Below are positions 1-11,430 of a DNA stretch of 18,789 nt, piece by piece (positions within the stretch are counted from its first letter, which is position 1; each line of letters begins with the position of its first letter). The position numbers were made by a program, and so were the translations under genes. This DNA is from Eimeria necatrix (Eukaryota > Apicomplexa > Conoidasida > Eucoccidiorida > Eimeriidae). Below the pieces are notes generated by a model. The model did not search any database. It was not told the origin of the DNA and worked only from the letters and a program-made list of their open reading frames with translations. The stretch spans positions 1 through 18,789 of the forward strand of contig NW_013654602.1 in assembly GCF_000499385.1 (NCBI RefSeq), in the 5' to 3' direction.

Positions 1-1
1 T

Positions 2-318
2 TCGTAGTCGTCCCCAAAGGAAGAATAAATTTAGATTTGGCGCAAAGACACATCTTCGAAAATAACTTAACTCAAAGTAAAGTGAATGGCGCAGTTGAAG
101 AGGGGAAACAAAGTGAAATGCGCGTGAGTGATTTGCATCATTTCATTGGTTGCTCCGTGGATCCGTCCGCCGCTCGCGTGATGAGCTCCGAAATGTCACA
201 GGGCAGGACGCCTTAATTGGACATGGCCGTTTTTCACGCTTTGCATCAGCTGTTGATCGCGAGGCGAGCTGCGCCCAAACTAAATCGCGCACTTCTTACC
301 TTTCGCTGGATGCGTCTA
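2..318 (+). repeat. 317-bp direct repeat, copy 1
   Basis: Matches 4578-4894 at 315 of 317 positions (offset 4576). Differences are G/A at 105 and G/C at 169. Base 1 already differs from copy 2, so the left boundary may lie here or may hide a longer copy beyond the window edge. The right boundary is sharp after the shared gatgcgtcta. A frame open from the window edge to TAA at 214-216 (71 codons) runs through the block. In that frame the first difference is silent (Gly) and the second changes Ala to Pro in copy 2. No domain is recognised, and I see no terminal inverted repeats or target-site duplication. It is probably a recent segmental or transposed copy inside intron-like sequence, ending 57 nt before the first candidate microexon. 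Confidence 0.97.
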
Positions 319-375
319 GTATATGCTTGTATTCTTGAACAGTGCAGTGAATTGTACATATTGTTTCTTGATTAG

Positions 376-378
376 CAT
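376..378 (+). other. Candidate 3-nt microexon CAT (His)
   Basis: TAG|CAT|GTGCGC. First candidate in the window, 57 nt after the 317-bp block ends. Confidence 0.45.
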
Positions 379-848
379 GTGCGCTAAATTTAGTAAAAGA
401 CTCAATTGACGACGACACTTTGGACATCGTGCATTAATCTTGTCGCAAGGATCGCATTCCTATTTACTCGCGAGTTAAAGGAAATGCACAGTGAATAGGG
501 ATAACGTCTATTCCCTTCGATCAAGACTACGGTGTGACCAGTCGCTCCCGATTGATTTTTGGAGTGCTAATTAGCGGTCGAAAACTGCATGGCGCATGTG
601 AACCTCGCCTGAGACCTGACCTGGGATAGCTCCCCTATTCCGCGGCGTGCTGGCTCGTAATATTACGTTTCCGCGCCAGAAATAATGTGGGCGAAAGTTT
701 CGTTGTCAAACTTATGCACTGCGAACTGTTTGTGGCAGTTGGCGCTTTGGGGGATCGATTTTTTTAGCATATTCGCGCGACGTTCACTAGATGTTCTGAA
801 GGCGCAAGAATGAAGCATGCGAAGCGACTTCGTGCTGGTGGAGCTCAG

Positions 849-851
849 GCT
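849..851 (+). other. Candidate 3-nt microexon GCT (Ala)
   Basis: CAG|GCT|GTGCGT. Same core as the site at 15446 (CAG|GCT|GTGCGC). Gap to previous site 473 nt. Confidence 0.5.
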
Positions 852-857
852 GTGCGT

Positions 858-2462
858 TTGGGTTGAACACGATGCTGAAAGGGGCATGGAGCAGCAGGCT
901 CTTTGTCGTGGAGCATCAGTTGTGGGTAACTAGGCAAAAGCCATATCTGAGTACTGTATACGCTGCGATGGCGGCAGTTTAACATCAAAGCATGAAAACA
1001 TCAACAACGCTGTCAGAATGGGGAGCTGGTGTACCTCTGGGAAGTCCATGGGGACTTTGTATGCAGTAGGGTCTCAGGGAATCCTAATTCTCTTAGAAGG
1101 CGATATTGTGATTCGTGCTCTTATTTTATCTATAGGTGCTCATTTCAGCTGCAAGGTCTTCCAGGGTCGAGCGTTCGCGTTGTTTAGCTGCGTGTTGAGG
1201 AGAGCAAGAGCCTGCTACCAGAGTGCTGTGCAGCATTTTTCAAAATACAGCCTCAGTTACAGGGCGTCGTATGCTTAGTCTTCTAGCTCTATTTTCCCGC
1301 GCTTCACTTTCCAAGTACTGAGGCTCCATTTTGTACCCTTCTGCTTTTTCAAGATAGTTTTTTTGGCATTGATGACTGTTACCCTTCACCAATGCAAGTT
1401 GCTGGCTTTTTCATGCAACCTTCGCGTCTTATAATGTACTACCCTAAAGTGCCACAGTATCTTTACGTTTCCTACTGTGCTTTGCACTTTCATTAGGCGT
1501 CGACGTTTCATGTATGCCTTGTACCTCCTTTCTAGCACGCTCTTGGGCCGTTTTATTGAAATATTTGTATATGGTTTCAACTTCTGGAAAGCATGGCTGT
1601 GCAATGACAATGTCAACGCACAATCCTTGCTGTGTAGCTTTTCGAAAACGCATAAAGCTACATGCTTTCTGTTGAAGGTTGAGCCAGATGAGCGAAGACA
1701 ATACGCCGGAAACAGATAACGGTAAAGCGATAAGGAAAAACGTTTCTGGGAGAGTCCCGACGTCAGCAAACTGCACCTTCATCTTTCAGTCTACAAGATT
1801 TATTACAGTGCACTACGCGCCAGATAGAATTGCTCTCCATTAGATTGTTTTAAAAAGGCAGCTATATTTTTTTTTCGAATGACTTTAATGGCACTATGGA
1901 GCAAGGGCTGCGCTGAAGAGTGTGCGTGGCGACAGCTGAGCTACACAAACATACTAAATGGAGCACCTTCATCATTTGTACCACTGTTGTTACCAAGCTT
2001 CACGACGATGCACTAGATGTCTGCAACTGCTTGTTTTGTAATTTTGCTGCACGTTTTAATCCCGGTTTCAATTCGCCATGACAATCTAATGCTGTACTGG
2101 CCAACCGGTAATCGAGCGTCGTTCTTCTGTTTGATGTATTCTCATGCTCATTTACAACATCCTCGCTGGTTTCGCCCGCTGAATCAACTATTCCAGTTCA
2201 TGATCAACGGACAATTTTTTGCAAGCCTCTAGTTACCACGTCAATTATGGGAAAAAAAAACAACAGGCAACACGATCAAATTTGCAGTTCCTTTATTGGC
2301 GGACACTGCATGAGATAAGCAGTGATTTTGCTTGCAGATTGCCGTGCTGGCATCGCAGCGCAACACAACAGCATTTTCCATAAACTTAACGCCTCTCAAT
2401 GCTGTATGACGAGGGTATGTTTGCTCATGTACGGCGGCTGCTGTACGGTGCTGTTTTCGACT
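858..2462 (+). other. Longest gap between candidate microexons, no other feature
   Basis: About 1.6 kb without a YAG-type site, the widest gap in the array. One weaker candidate with an AAG acceptor lies at 1919-1921. The region has T-rich runs but no convincing open frame; overlapping frames on both strands at 1386-1782 are of chance length. It may be one long intron or may hide an exon with divergent splice sites. Confidence 0.3.
1919..1921 (+). other. Weak candidate microexon AGT (Ser), AAG acceptor
   Basis: AAG|AGT|GTGCGT. The donor is good but the acceptor has A instead of a pyrimidine. It falls inside the widest gap of the array, 1070 nt after the previous site and 547 nt before the next. 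Confidence 0.25.
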
Positions 2463-2465
2463 CAG

Positions 2466-2468
2466 GTT
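2466..2468 (+). other. Candidate 3-nt microexon GTT (Val)
   Basis: CAG|GTT|GTGCGA. The sixth donor base is A, the only such case, so this is among the likelier chance matches. Confidence 0.3.
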
Positions 2469-3227
2469 GTGCGACCTGACGCCGCCACTGGCTATCAGAA
2501 AATTCTCGGTAGAAGGCAACGAAGCGTCAACGCTTTAGCATCATCACCAAGCAGTGGCGCTCACTGAGTGGTTTATGTCTTTTGACGCACTTGGGATTCG
2601 GGCGAAAATTATTGTCTCTCTTTATTTCAGGAGCAACGGCTTTTCCTCCAGACGGCATAGTTGGCAGCTCATGAGGCGGCCAGATCGTTTGCACAGACGA
2701 AAGGTGAAACGGTGCCGGGCCGGCTCTCTGCTTAACGGTAGCAACTGCATAATCGTACCGTGACTGAATTGTACGCTGAACGAAAGCAATCCTTGGAGAG
2801 CATCAAGGTGAGCCAGTGTCAATGCCGCACGACTGCTGCGTACTTCGAAAACTCGAAGCATGGCGACCCAGAGTTGTTTTGCAGCTGGCTGAGCTCTAAC
2901 GACGTAACCACTCTTGCTCTTGTCGGCACGTTGGGTTTCGTTTTCGAAAATAACAAGAATTCACATTGACGTGCTCTTCACTCTGTTAGTATGTGTGCTT
3001 CATTTCGGCGTCTTCATCAGTGGCTCTGCGCCGCATGTAAACCTGCTGTGGACACGTTGGCGGAGAATATTTTTGGGTAGCAGTTTTGACACTTCATGAT
3101 AGAGTGCAAATCATGCTTAAAGGGTGGCGCTTAGCTGCATCTCAAATATTTAGATAGCACTGCTTACCACAGCCACCAGTTAATGAATCCGAATTCCGTA
3201 CAACGCATAAAATTGTTCATTTACTAG

Positions 3228-3230
3228 CGA
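3228..3230 (+). other. Candidate 3-nt microexon CGA (Arg)
   Basis: TAG|CGA|GTACGT, a full match to the donor pattern. Gap to previous site 762 nt. Confidence 0.5.
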
Positions 3231-3506
3231 GTACGTCGCAGGCAAAGTCATCCTATATTGCTTCTATGCAGTTACCGCAGTATGCGTTTCTCAGCAAAAG
3301 GATGGCTTATGGTTACCTTTGAGTGGACGCGAATACGCGTTGGCAGTGCAAAATATAGGCCGGAAGCTGGCGCGGAAACTGCAATGCATATTCGGTCTTT
3401 AGCTTTGCTAAAATCACATGAGCTGCATTAAAAAGGCAGACCATAAGGCTGCTCTTGCGAGTACAGTCAATACGTCGGCGACAGCGCTCGTTTCGACACT
3501 ATTCAG

Positions 3507-3509
3507 GAA
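3507..3509 (+). other. Candidate 3-nt microexon GAA (Glu)
   Basis: CAG|GAA|GTGCGC, preceded by ctatt. Gap to previous site 279 nt. Same core as the site at 7630. Confidence 0.6.
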
Positions 3510-4199
3510 GTGCGCAAACAAGAGAACGCAAGCAGACTGGACGTAACTACACATGAAGGGATGGCTTTCCCATCACCAAGATGACGACTGCATCTCTGCA
3601 ACTTTGTGGCCTCTCGATAGACTCAATATAAGCACGTTTTGTAGAAAAATTAATAGCAACAATTTTCTGCTTCGGCCAGGCATGCTGGTGTGGATATTCA
3701 ACGTCCACATGGGGGCTGCATCTGCGTTTTTCCACATGCGGCTTGCCTCGCAGGGTTACAATAATTAAGAATTTTAAAAAGACGCGTCGCCGTAGTGTGT
3801 TATGTCTCATTGTTTCGACGTTAGTTCGCAGCGTTTTGCGCCTCAGCAAATGGAAGGTAGCGTTGCGTGGTGCCTCAAGCTTTCCGAATTAGCCGCGGAC
3901 AGAATTAGCTGCGTAGGCGCAGCGTTTTCCTCAACGCTCTGACAGTTTGAGTCCACGCGTAGCTCATCAGCTCTTTTCTAAAAGGTATTGGTGCAATACG
4001 GTTTTGAGTAGCAAAATGCTTGGTTTCTCTGTGCCGTCTTCTGGCAGGCATTTCAGGTGCTCGTCTCAATTATTGATTCTGACAATTTGCGGGCAGTTGT
4101 GGTTTCCGGTTGCTCATGTAGACATACTGTCTTTCTTGCAGGCACCTGTTTTATTTCAGCGTCCGCTATCAGACTGCTGCCGCGCTTCAATCGTTCCAG

Positions 4200-4202
4200 C
4201 GT
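4200..4202 (+). other. Candidate 3-nt microexon CGT (Arg)
   Basis: CAG|CGT|GTAAGC. The acceptor is preceded by the pyrimidine-rich tcgttc. Lies within a 161-codon chance-length open frame (3947-4432) that is not recognised. Confidence 0.45.
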
Positions 4203-4577
4203 GTAAGCTCATTGCCCAAGTACCTGCAAGTCACGGCTACACCAACGCTTTCGACTTGGAGACAAATCTAGACTGCACGGGAGCTTTGTTCCGTGACAAG
4301 CCTGGCGATGCTGGCTTGGCTAGCAAAAGTCCAATAATTTCTGGTGGCGGAAGCACCAAAGCTTTTTCTGGCTTGGTGATGGCTCTAGGTTCCACCGATT
4401 TAGGTGTAAATCTCAGGGCTTCGGTGGAGTAGCACTTTCTGGATCTATGTTCTTTAATTCTATTAACAGCAAGTTGGCGTGGTACTGAACGTACCATCAA
4501 CTATAGGCGTAGTCGTGCTTAAGCGTGGAACATGCGTCGCTCTAGGCTTCTTAGCAGTGCTATTGCGAACGCGGCTA

Positions 4578-4894
4578 TCGTAGTCGTCCCCAAAGGAAGA
4601 ATAAATTTAGATTTGGCGCAAAGACACATCTTCGAAAATAACTTAACTCAAAGTAAAGTGAATGGCGCAGTTGAAGAGGGAAAACAAAGTGAAATGCGCG
4701 TGAGTGATTTGCATCATTTCATTGGTTGCTCCGTGGATCCGTCCCCCGCTCGCGTGATGAGCTCCGAAATGTCACAGGGCAGGACGCCTTAATTGGACAT
4801 GGCCGTTTTTCACGCTTTGCATCAGCTGTTGATCGCGAGGCGAGCTGCGCCCAAACTAAATCGCGCACTTCTTACCTTTCGCTGGATGCGTCTA
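4578..4894 (+). repeat. 317-bp direct repeat, copy 2
   Basis: Near-identical partner of the block at 2-318. Here the open frame extends further left, to an ATG at 4532 and a TAA at 4790-4792 (86 codons). Its N-terminal part lies outside the repeat and is not shared. The copy sits between candidate microexons at 4200 and 5058, so under the microexon model it lies wholly inside an intron. The right junction switches at once to an unrelated A-rich sequence (aaagggcgc). The product of the frame is not recognised, and its length alone does not show that it is coding. Confidence 0.97.
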
Positions 4895-5057
4895 AAAGGG
4901 CGCTGAGTTTATCGTGAACTTAACTGCTGTTGCGAGGTCGCTGCACTGCCTGGGGTTTTTGACGGCAGTTCCGCCGAAAAAGAATTTGGAGTGTGCCTGC
5001 TGACTGTGGCACTACTAGCAACAATTCAAACGACGGTTTGTTGTTGGCTGAGATCAG

Positions 5058-5060
5058 ATT
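5058..5060 (+). other. Candidate 3-nt microexon ATT (Ile)
   Basis: CAG|ATT|GTGCGT. First candidate after copy 2 of the 317-bp repeat. Gap to previous site 858 nt. Confidence 0.45.
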
Positions 5061-5646
5061 GTGCGTTAGTTTTGGTGCACTGTCAAGATGATCATGTTAA
5101 GGACGGCACCTGCGCACAACGCTGGGCTGATTAAGATTGGCCCTTGCACTATATGGCACAAGTTGTTCCAGCATGATGCTGGCGCTACTTTCTCCATGGA
5201 AAGTGTGAATGCCTGGTATGTTTGGCAACCGTTCGTCTGCGTGAACATCTGACTACAGCTCGATGAAGGCTGGAAGCTCTTCATGAACGTGCTTCCTTGC
5301 GAGTGTTTCCTTGCAGGTGTGACGTTTTTTCCTGGTTGTGCTAAGCCTTCGAATATGCCGCTTTTGTACTCTGTTTTGCGCACTCCTTGGTGATCAGCCT
5401 GGTGTGCCCAAGTACAGAACTTGCTCACGTCATGAACAGATTCCATGTTTTTCCCCTCTCAAATGCTCTTTCTGTAAGCGCGTGTGCTTCAACGAACCGT
5501 GCAGCATAAAATTGGCTTTCATGGGATTTAGACTGAATTCCCGTGAAGCACTACAGTACTTTAATATGAGCGAATAAGCATACGAATGTTCGAAGGCACC
5601 ACATTTTATGTGCGACTGTAACTTTTTTCACTTGCCAAAACGCCAG

Positions 5647-5649
5647 GTA
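5647..5649 (+). other. Candidate 3-nt microexon GTA (Val)
   Basis: CAG|GTA|GTAAGT, with the textbook donor GTAAGT. Gap to previous site 589 nt. Confidence 0.55.
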
Positions 5650-5996
5650 GTAAGTCTCCCACCGCTAAAAGCGGCCTTGGCGTTTCACCGACATTGAATT
5701 CGCGAAACATTAGTCGTTCGCCGTTCAGTGAATGCGGGCGGCAGCTTTGTTTCAGTGGCTCAGACCTTTTTATGCAAACTAATACCTTGTCAGCAATTCC
5801 AACGATGAGTGAGGGTGGCGATGGGCGTATGATCAACAAGCAGGGAAGCCCACAGTTGCATGCTGTTGCTCCTCTTCACCTTCAGCCATTACGCAGTTGA
5901 AGTGGTAAGTAGCATAGACTGCGTCTCGCTCTTGAAGGTGTCTTTATGCGAGTGATTCGGATAGTAGGACAATGATTCGAGAATTATGTCGCTCAG

Positions 5997-5999
5997 ACT
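5997..5999 (+). other. Candidate 3-nt microexon ACT (Thr)
   Basis: CAG|ACT|GTGTGT. Gap to previous site 350 nt. Confidence 0.45.
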
Positions 6000-6631
6000 G
6001 TGTGTCATTTGGAAGAGGAACTTGCTCTTTTCTTTACAAAGGCAAAGAAGTTACGTTGTTTAGCTGTTTTCATGGACGTGAATTGTTGTTGCTGACAGCA
6101 TGAAGCGAAGGCGAACGCTTGGGTCCACGCAGCTGAGTCTTTGAACAAACAGAAAATCCTTTGCTACCTCTTACATTTCCGTAGGAAAAAAGGCTGGTGA
6201 GGAAAGGCAAAAGAAGTAGAAGCCGTAAATCCTTTTCATTTTTTCAAGGAACCGACTGCGTGAGCTCGTCATTTGACGTCATCAGCAACGACTATTAACA
6301 TTTGTATAGATATTCACGCGTAGAAGGTGGATTCGTGTGACCATACAGAGAACACAAGCTGACAATGCCGTGTTGAGGGCAGCTGCCGACTAAGCACTTC
6401 CTTTAACTTATTTTGCTGGCTTGCAGATGCAGGAAACTATTTTTTTGCGTTTTCTGGCTTTTTAGTCCAAAAATAGGAAGCATTGTATTTTGCCGACTGT
6501 TTGTAATGCATTTTTTGAGTAACGAGAGAGAAGCGCAATGTTACAAATGATAAAAACGTTTTTTGATAAATTGTGTGAGTCGTTGTCCCACAACTATTTT
6601 CCTTAATGTATATTCAATAGCTTCAATATAG

Positions 6632-6634
6632 TGG
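6632..6634 (+). other. Candidate 3-nt microexon TGG (Trp)
   Basis: TAG|TGG|GTGAGC. Strong donor. The last exon base is G, which is normal for donors generally but rare in this array. Confidence 0.4.
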
Positions 6635-7003
6635 GTGAGCTATGCATACGGTCAAGCTCAAAGTGAATAAAAAAGTAATGAGACTTCTGGAGTCAAAGTG
6701 TGGCCGACCGCTCCTGGCTATGGCGTCTGTTAGCCATTTCGAAAAGCATTAAAGCATTGCATTACGTGCAGTCTATTCTTATCAAAAATGCAGCACGTTG
6801 CGAATGATAGCGATGCTTGCTATGCAGGGCTGTATGCTGACGGATCAGGCTGCGACTTGATCAGGCGGCTCCACAGCTTATGACGTTAGGTTGCCACAGT
6901 ATCCATGGGCTGAATTTAAACTTTAGCTGATATATATGGACCATAGTTATATGTAGACTATTAAACGTAGGTCACGCCGCTGGCTCCATCGGTGGGGACC
7001 TAG

Positions 7004-7006
7004 ATT
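7004..7006 (+). other. Candidate 3-nt microexon ATT (Ile)
   Basis: TAG|ATT|GTGAGT with a consensus donor. Gap to previous site 372 nt. Confidence 0.5.
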
Positions 7007-7629
7007 GTGAGTTCTAGAAATCGCTTCGTCAAGAGCCAGAATTGTTCGCTGCATTGGCAAATATGTGCTTGCTCTGATTAACGCAGCTCTGCTGGAAGCA
7101 TGTGTTCCTCATTCGTACGCATTTTAATTTGGCCTGCACATTCACATGTCTTGATGGACCGTCTTAATTTTTCAAAGAGGTTATTTGCGCGTTGTAGCAT
7201 TTGGCGAAAACATCGTGCTTCAACTACGAAGCGTCTTCCTGGTTGCGTTATGCGTTCGAATTTGCTAAATTTGCGCTGTGCGTTGCTGCATGGACTGACA
7301 CGAATCCCCAAAAAACGACCCTAGTGGATGGACATGCTGTATGATCTCCCCCTTGATGTAGTTCAAGAGCTTTTTAGCAGTATGCATACAAGCACGTGAA
7401 TTTGCACGCGTTTTGCCGGTGCGCCCAGACCCACAGGCGACAGCAGTGTAAAGGAATCCCCGTGGTACACCGAGCCAGCGTGAATAGTCTTGGTGGTGTC
7501 GCACCAAAGTTATTCACACTGTCGCTGCAATGCAGCATTTTGTCACAGGTTTGTAGTTGTAGAACAGTTTGTCGTAGCATACTTTATAATGACTGCAAAA
7601 TAGAGCCCCTATGAGCTCCGATGAGACAG

Positions 7630-7632
7630 GAA
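7630..7632 (+). other. Candidate 3-nt microexon GAA (Glu)
   Basis: CAG|GAA|GTGCGT. Gap to previous site 626 nt. Confidence 0.6.
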
Positions 7633-7837
7633 GTGCGTATGAGACAGGCGCAGTTGATTGCAGTCATTGCTATTAATCAATCAGCATGTTTCTGCCTTTG
7701 TGATAAACAGCATCCACAATTGCCCAGCTGTGATGTGTGCTAATTCTGTTTGAAAAACTGCTGAAGCGGGAACCGCATTATGCGGAACGCAAATTCGCGT
7801 AATGTTATTTAGGAGAAATTGTGCTATGTTAAAGCAG

Positions 7838-7840
7838 AGC
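7838..7840 (+). other. Candidate 3-nt microexon AGC (Ser)
   Basis: CAG|AGC|GTGAGG. The 208-nt gap to the previous site is the smallest in the YAG set. C as the last exon base and G as the sixth donor base make it weaker. Confidence 0.35.
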
Positions 7841-7846
7841 GTGAGG

Positions 7847-8978
7847 ATATTTCCGCGCTTATTTTTGATGCGTTATTGTGGTGAAGGCTTGTAACGAAAT
7901 GGCATGCACCGATTCTGAGTGATTCGTGACTAAGGATACATTTACGGTGAGTATGACGATTCAAGGCTTAAACGGCATGAGTGTGTAATGTGCCTGGACG
8001 CCAATGCACACCCAATATGCGGGAACTGTTATTCAGAATGCAATTCAGTTGCCGCTGGTTGCTGCTACGCTACAACATAGAAGGTTTTGTCTTGAGGACA
8101 ATGCAGAATGGGTCTCAACTTTTTTTTAGCAGCTCACTGCCAAAAAGCGATTAGTTTTTTCCTCGAGATAGAATGCATGAACAAGCCGATTCCCAGCGCG
8201 AAAATGACCTGGCGAACGCTGGATACACAGTGGTTGCTGCCCAAGGTCGGTTTTGTAAACATAAATGTTGTAGGCGGCGTTTGCCCTCCTATAAGCAAAT
8301 ACAGTGAACTTCGCTCATTCGCTGCAAATGCTGCTGGTTGTTTTGCATGTTGTCCTCACTACAACATTTTGCATTTCCCTTGCTGAATGTGTCGGAGGCA
8401 ATCCAGATAGAGTAAATAATAACACAAAATGTATTCATTTTCACGGTGCCCACGCGAGTCTGCGACCACCAGAAGCTGAACGCGTTGAGTAAAATTAATA
8501 ATACATGACGTGCGCAATCGTGCCATGAATTCTAATGGTCTCTAAGCAAATTTTCTCTTAGCCTTTTTATTGCCCATTCTATTCATTTGAGGTGTCCGCG
8601 TCATGGCCCGGTAGCGTCCATTGGCACAAACGACTAACTGGTCGTGTGTGACAGCATGCTTACTGTCGCAGCTTCCTTTTGCCGTTTCCTTGGCCTCGCA
8701 GCATTAATTGCGCTCAGGATGAAACGCTTAACAGGAAGTCAGTTGAGCTCTGCAGAAAATTCAAGCCTGGTCAGCGAATAACGTGCCCCGTGGCTACTTG
8801 TTTCTCTCCCTTGCTTGAGCGTTTACCACAGTCGCCACACCTTGTCCAAATAGGCTTCTATGGCTTCCCGTTCTAACGGAATAAAACGGTCAAAGGCACA
8901 TCATCTAATGAATGCGCGATTGGCTCACTGGTTTAGTTTAGCTGCCTCCAAAAGCAAGTTACACGTATCTTGATGTTC
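7847..8978 (+). other. Second-longest gap between candidate microexons
   Basis: About 1.1 kb with no acceptor-triplet-donor site. Open frames at 8108-8386 and 8679-8876 are short and unrecognised. I see no repeat, RNA gene or coding signal. Under the model it is one long intron or hides a divergent exon. Confidence 0.3.
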
Positions 8979-8981
8979 CAG

Positions 8982-8984
8982 ACA
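8982..8984 (+). other. Candidate 3-nt microexon ACA (Thr)
   Basis: CAG|ACA|GTGCGT, acceptor preceded by tgttc. Confidence 0.6.
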
Positions 8985-9726
8985 GTGCGTTCAGCGTTTC
9001 AACTGTTAAAAAATCTTAACTGGATATATTTCCTTGTAAAATTACGCTTATTTTATGCAAACCATGTTGAACGGCTAAGGCCTAAGAGTATTTGGTTGTC
9101 CAAGCGCAAGAACGTGCAACCTTTTCCCTAATGCCTAAGTAGGCGAAGTGGACAATGGTGCTCTTTTGTATTTCAGAAAGTCGGTTGGGTCATCCAGTGT
9201 GTTTGCCTAGCGGTGTTTTTGTTGTCAGCGCAGAAACAGGCATTGTTCTGCTTGGCTGACGTGGCGAAAATTTCTCACATTGTCCAAAAGTGGTATTTCA
9301 GCGAAGCTGCCGGTTTTTGACCCCACATGTACACACATTTTTGGAGGTTCAGGTAAAGAACCATGAAGCTGTGATCTCAGGAACCGGCGGTATCCAATTT
9401 TTTTGAATTCTAGCAAGGTGTGAGCAAGATTGTTCAGATTCGAAGGTTGCATATACGCAAGTGCGTCTAGTCCAAGGCACACGAAAAGAAATACGTTAAT
9501 TTTCCGCTCGAAGAAAGCAAGTGTTGCTGAACCTCTGTGATGTCTTCTCTTTGGTGGAATTCTCAGAAACTGCTTGAAGAGATGCCATGAATGTTCGAAC
9601 TCTACACAAATCTTGGTGTCAAGAGAGTTGTTAAAATGCAGAATGGCTCTACCAAGCGTTTCAGACATGCCTAAGACAAGGAAAACCAGCACTTCGCGAC
9701 GACCAAGAAAGAATGCCTCACATTAG

Positions 9727-9729
9727 GCA
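9727..9729 (+). other. Candidate 3-nt microexon GCA (Ala)
   Basis: TAG|GCA|GTAGGT. First of ten GCA triplets, all downstream of 9.7 kb. Gap to previous site 745 nt. Confidence 0.7.
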
Positions 9730-9942
9730 GTAGGTTTGATTTCTGGTGCAGCAGCAGACATGCAAAACAGAAGGTTCTCTTATGAACGTGCCTCCTATAC
9801 ATGATCGACGCTACCAACTTAGGAGGCTTGCTTTCGGCAGATTTTTTCTCCGTTTAAACATATTCACGTGTATAGATCAGAGCCTTCAGTAACGCATTAG
9901 ACGTGATAATAGAGTTTTGCGGCGCGCTTATATTACCGTTAG

Positions 9943-9945
9943 GCA
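9943..9945 (+). other. Candidate 3-nt microexon GCA (Ala)
   Basis: TAG|GCA|GTATGC, preceded by the pyrimidine-rich ttatattaccgt. Gap to previous site 216 nt. Confidence 0.7.
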
Positions 9946-10191
9946 GTATGCTCTATATGAACGCAGCAGGTGCACGCAGGAAGCCTGAAGCCGATGACAG
10001 GTAAACCGACTGGCGGGTATCTAGGACTACCAAATTATTTGGGGGTCATCGAACTCGGGGCGGTTCAGAGCCACTCATATGATAGCCGCTCCATCTAGTA
10101 AAAGTTTAAGACATTCGCGCTAAAAAAACTGCAAAGTAAGCTTTTGGTTGACGCGTTGAGGCTAGCAGACAGACATATTGCTATCTACAAG

Positions 10192-10194
10192 GTA
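10192..10194 (+). other. Weak candidate microexon GTA (Val), AAG acceptor
   Basis: AAG|GTA|GTACGC. Good donor, purine in the acceptor. It fits the array spacing, 249 nt after the previous site and 204 nt before the next. Confidence 0.3.
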
Positions 10195-10395
10195 GTACGC
10201 CAGATGCCGAACTCAGGAAAAGCAGAAAAGCTCTGGATATAGCTGGTTACAGCCCGTTTCACATCGAGGTTTGAAGAATCAGGAGGTTTTTGTAGCGTCA
10301 TCAATGTGCAGCTACTGATGTAGCCATTCGTATATGGGAATGTGCACTTTCTGGTCGGTAGAATTGAACATCCCAGGAATTAAATATATCTGCAG

Positions 10396-10398
10396 CAG
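10396..10398 (+). other. Candidate 3-nt microexon CAG (Gln)
   Basis: TGCAG|CAG|GTGGGC. Tandem CAG gives two possible acceptors: the second would leave no exon (CAG|GTGGGC), a true zero-length ratchet point. The call is therefore ambiguous. Confidence 0.35.
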
Positions 10399-10699
10399 GT
10401 GGGCGGTCTTCATGGGCTGAATGTTCTTTATTAGGACGTATGTTCCATTTGATGCTACATCGAAGGCGATGGCTTCAGGGAAGGTGGCGCATGTGAAAAC
10501 GCGTGAAAATATTTGTTTGGCGACTTAGGCCTAACGGAAACCGAAAACCGAAAAAGCAGCATTTATGCACAGCAGCAGTTCATTTAGTTGGACGCTTAGG
10601 GTTATCTGTTGCGAGAGAGCTGAATGTGGAGTTGCGGGCTTGTGGCTGAAGCGCAGCCCAATTTGCGTTTTTCGACTCTTGGAAAGGACTCATCACCAG

Positions 10700-10702
10700 G
10701 CA
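10700..10702 (+). other. Candidate 3-nt microexon GCA (Ala)
   Basis: CATCACCAG|GCA|GTGCGC. Gap to previous site 304 nt. Confidence 0.7.
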
Positions 10703-11166
10703 GTGCGCCTGATTCGCATTAGATGCTAATCTGCAACTGCGAAAGAAAATGTTAAGGGTTCCATATGGCCTGGGATAGGGTTAATGTCTTGCCTGCAATG
10801 CAGGAATTCAGGATGCACTGGGAATCATATTGCTTTTTCTAGGCACTCCGCCGGGTCTCAGTGCTGCTGCGCGTCGTGTATGCAAACAAACCAAATGCTG
10901 ATTAAAAAGCTTACGTTGTTGCGCTCAGGTTATTAATTTTAGACGAGAACTGTGGCTTTGTGAATATACAAAATATCAGGCGGTATGCGAAGTCTGAGTG
11001 TTCTAATTTCAAGTAGCGACTTGAGAGCACCTCCGATTTTTTTTCATCTCAAGTCGATATTTATGTCTTTAATAATCCTTTTCGCTCTTTGTTATGTGCG
11101 AGCCATAAAGATGTCATTAACACACTATAAAGAAGCTACGCATCCAGCAAGTCTGTCGGGAATCAG

Positions 11167-11169
11167 ACC
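11167..11169 (+). other. Candidate 3-nt microexon ACC (Thr)
   Basis: CAG|ACC|GTACGC. Full donor match; C as last exon base is unusual here. Gap to previous site 467 nt. Confidence 0.45.
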
Positions 11170-11430
11170 GTACGCGTCAATAGTTGATGGACAGGAAAAG
11201 AAGTGTACAATTCGATACGAAATAGCGTACAGACTAAAACCCCGTTTCCGCTGTGGGAGCTTTGCATTTTCGGATAACGCCTGTTGCCCGGGTGCTCCTG
11301 CTTGCTCTTTGAAGTCTTTTGCTTTTGACAAATGCGCTTGTCCGCGAGTGCCGATACATGTACAAGCAAGCGACTGTTGCGGCAGCTGTAAAAGCTTGCT
11401 GCTTGCTGCCATTCATTCGCTTTGCACCAG

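Noticed and set aside
3947..4432. 161-codon + strand open frame with a plausible-looking second half (Gly/Ser/Ala-rich)
   Set aside because: One frame of this length is expected by chance in 18.8 kb read six ways; no domain is recognised and there is no conserved continuation.
4943..4952. Minus-strand copy of the core (CCAGGCAGTGC on the reverse strand)
   Set aside because: The fifth donor base is A, so it fails the pattern; I saw no good minus-strand site, although the minus scan was less thorough.
5476..5487. AAG|CGC|GTGTGC as another triplet site
   Set aside because: It lies only 168 nt before the site at 5644, breaking the spacing rule, and the acceptor is a purine type.
7375..7385. TAG|CA|GTATGC, and similar 2-nt spacings at 917, 16224, 18041 and 18257
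   Set aside because: Their number matches the chance expectation; they serve as a background control for the 3-nt class.
9225..9692. 155-codon minus-strand open frame
   Set aside because: Chance length, no recognisable motif, and no splice signals or neighbours supporting a minus-strand gene.
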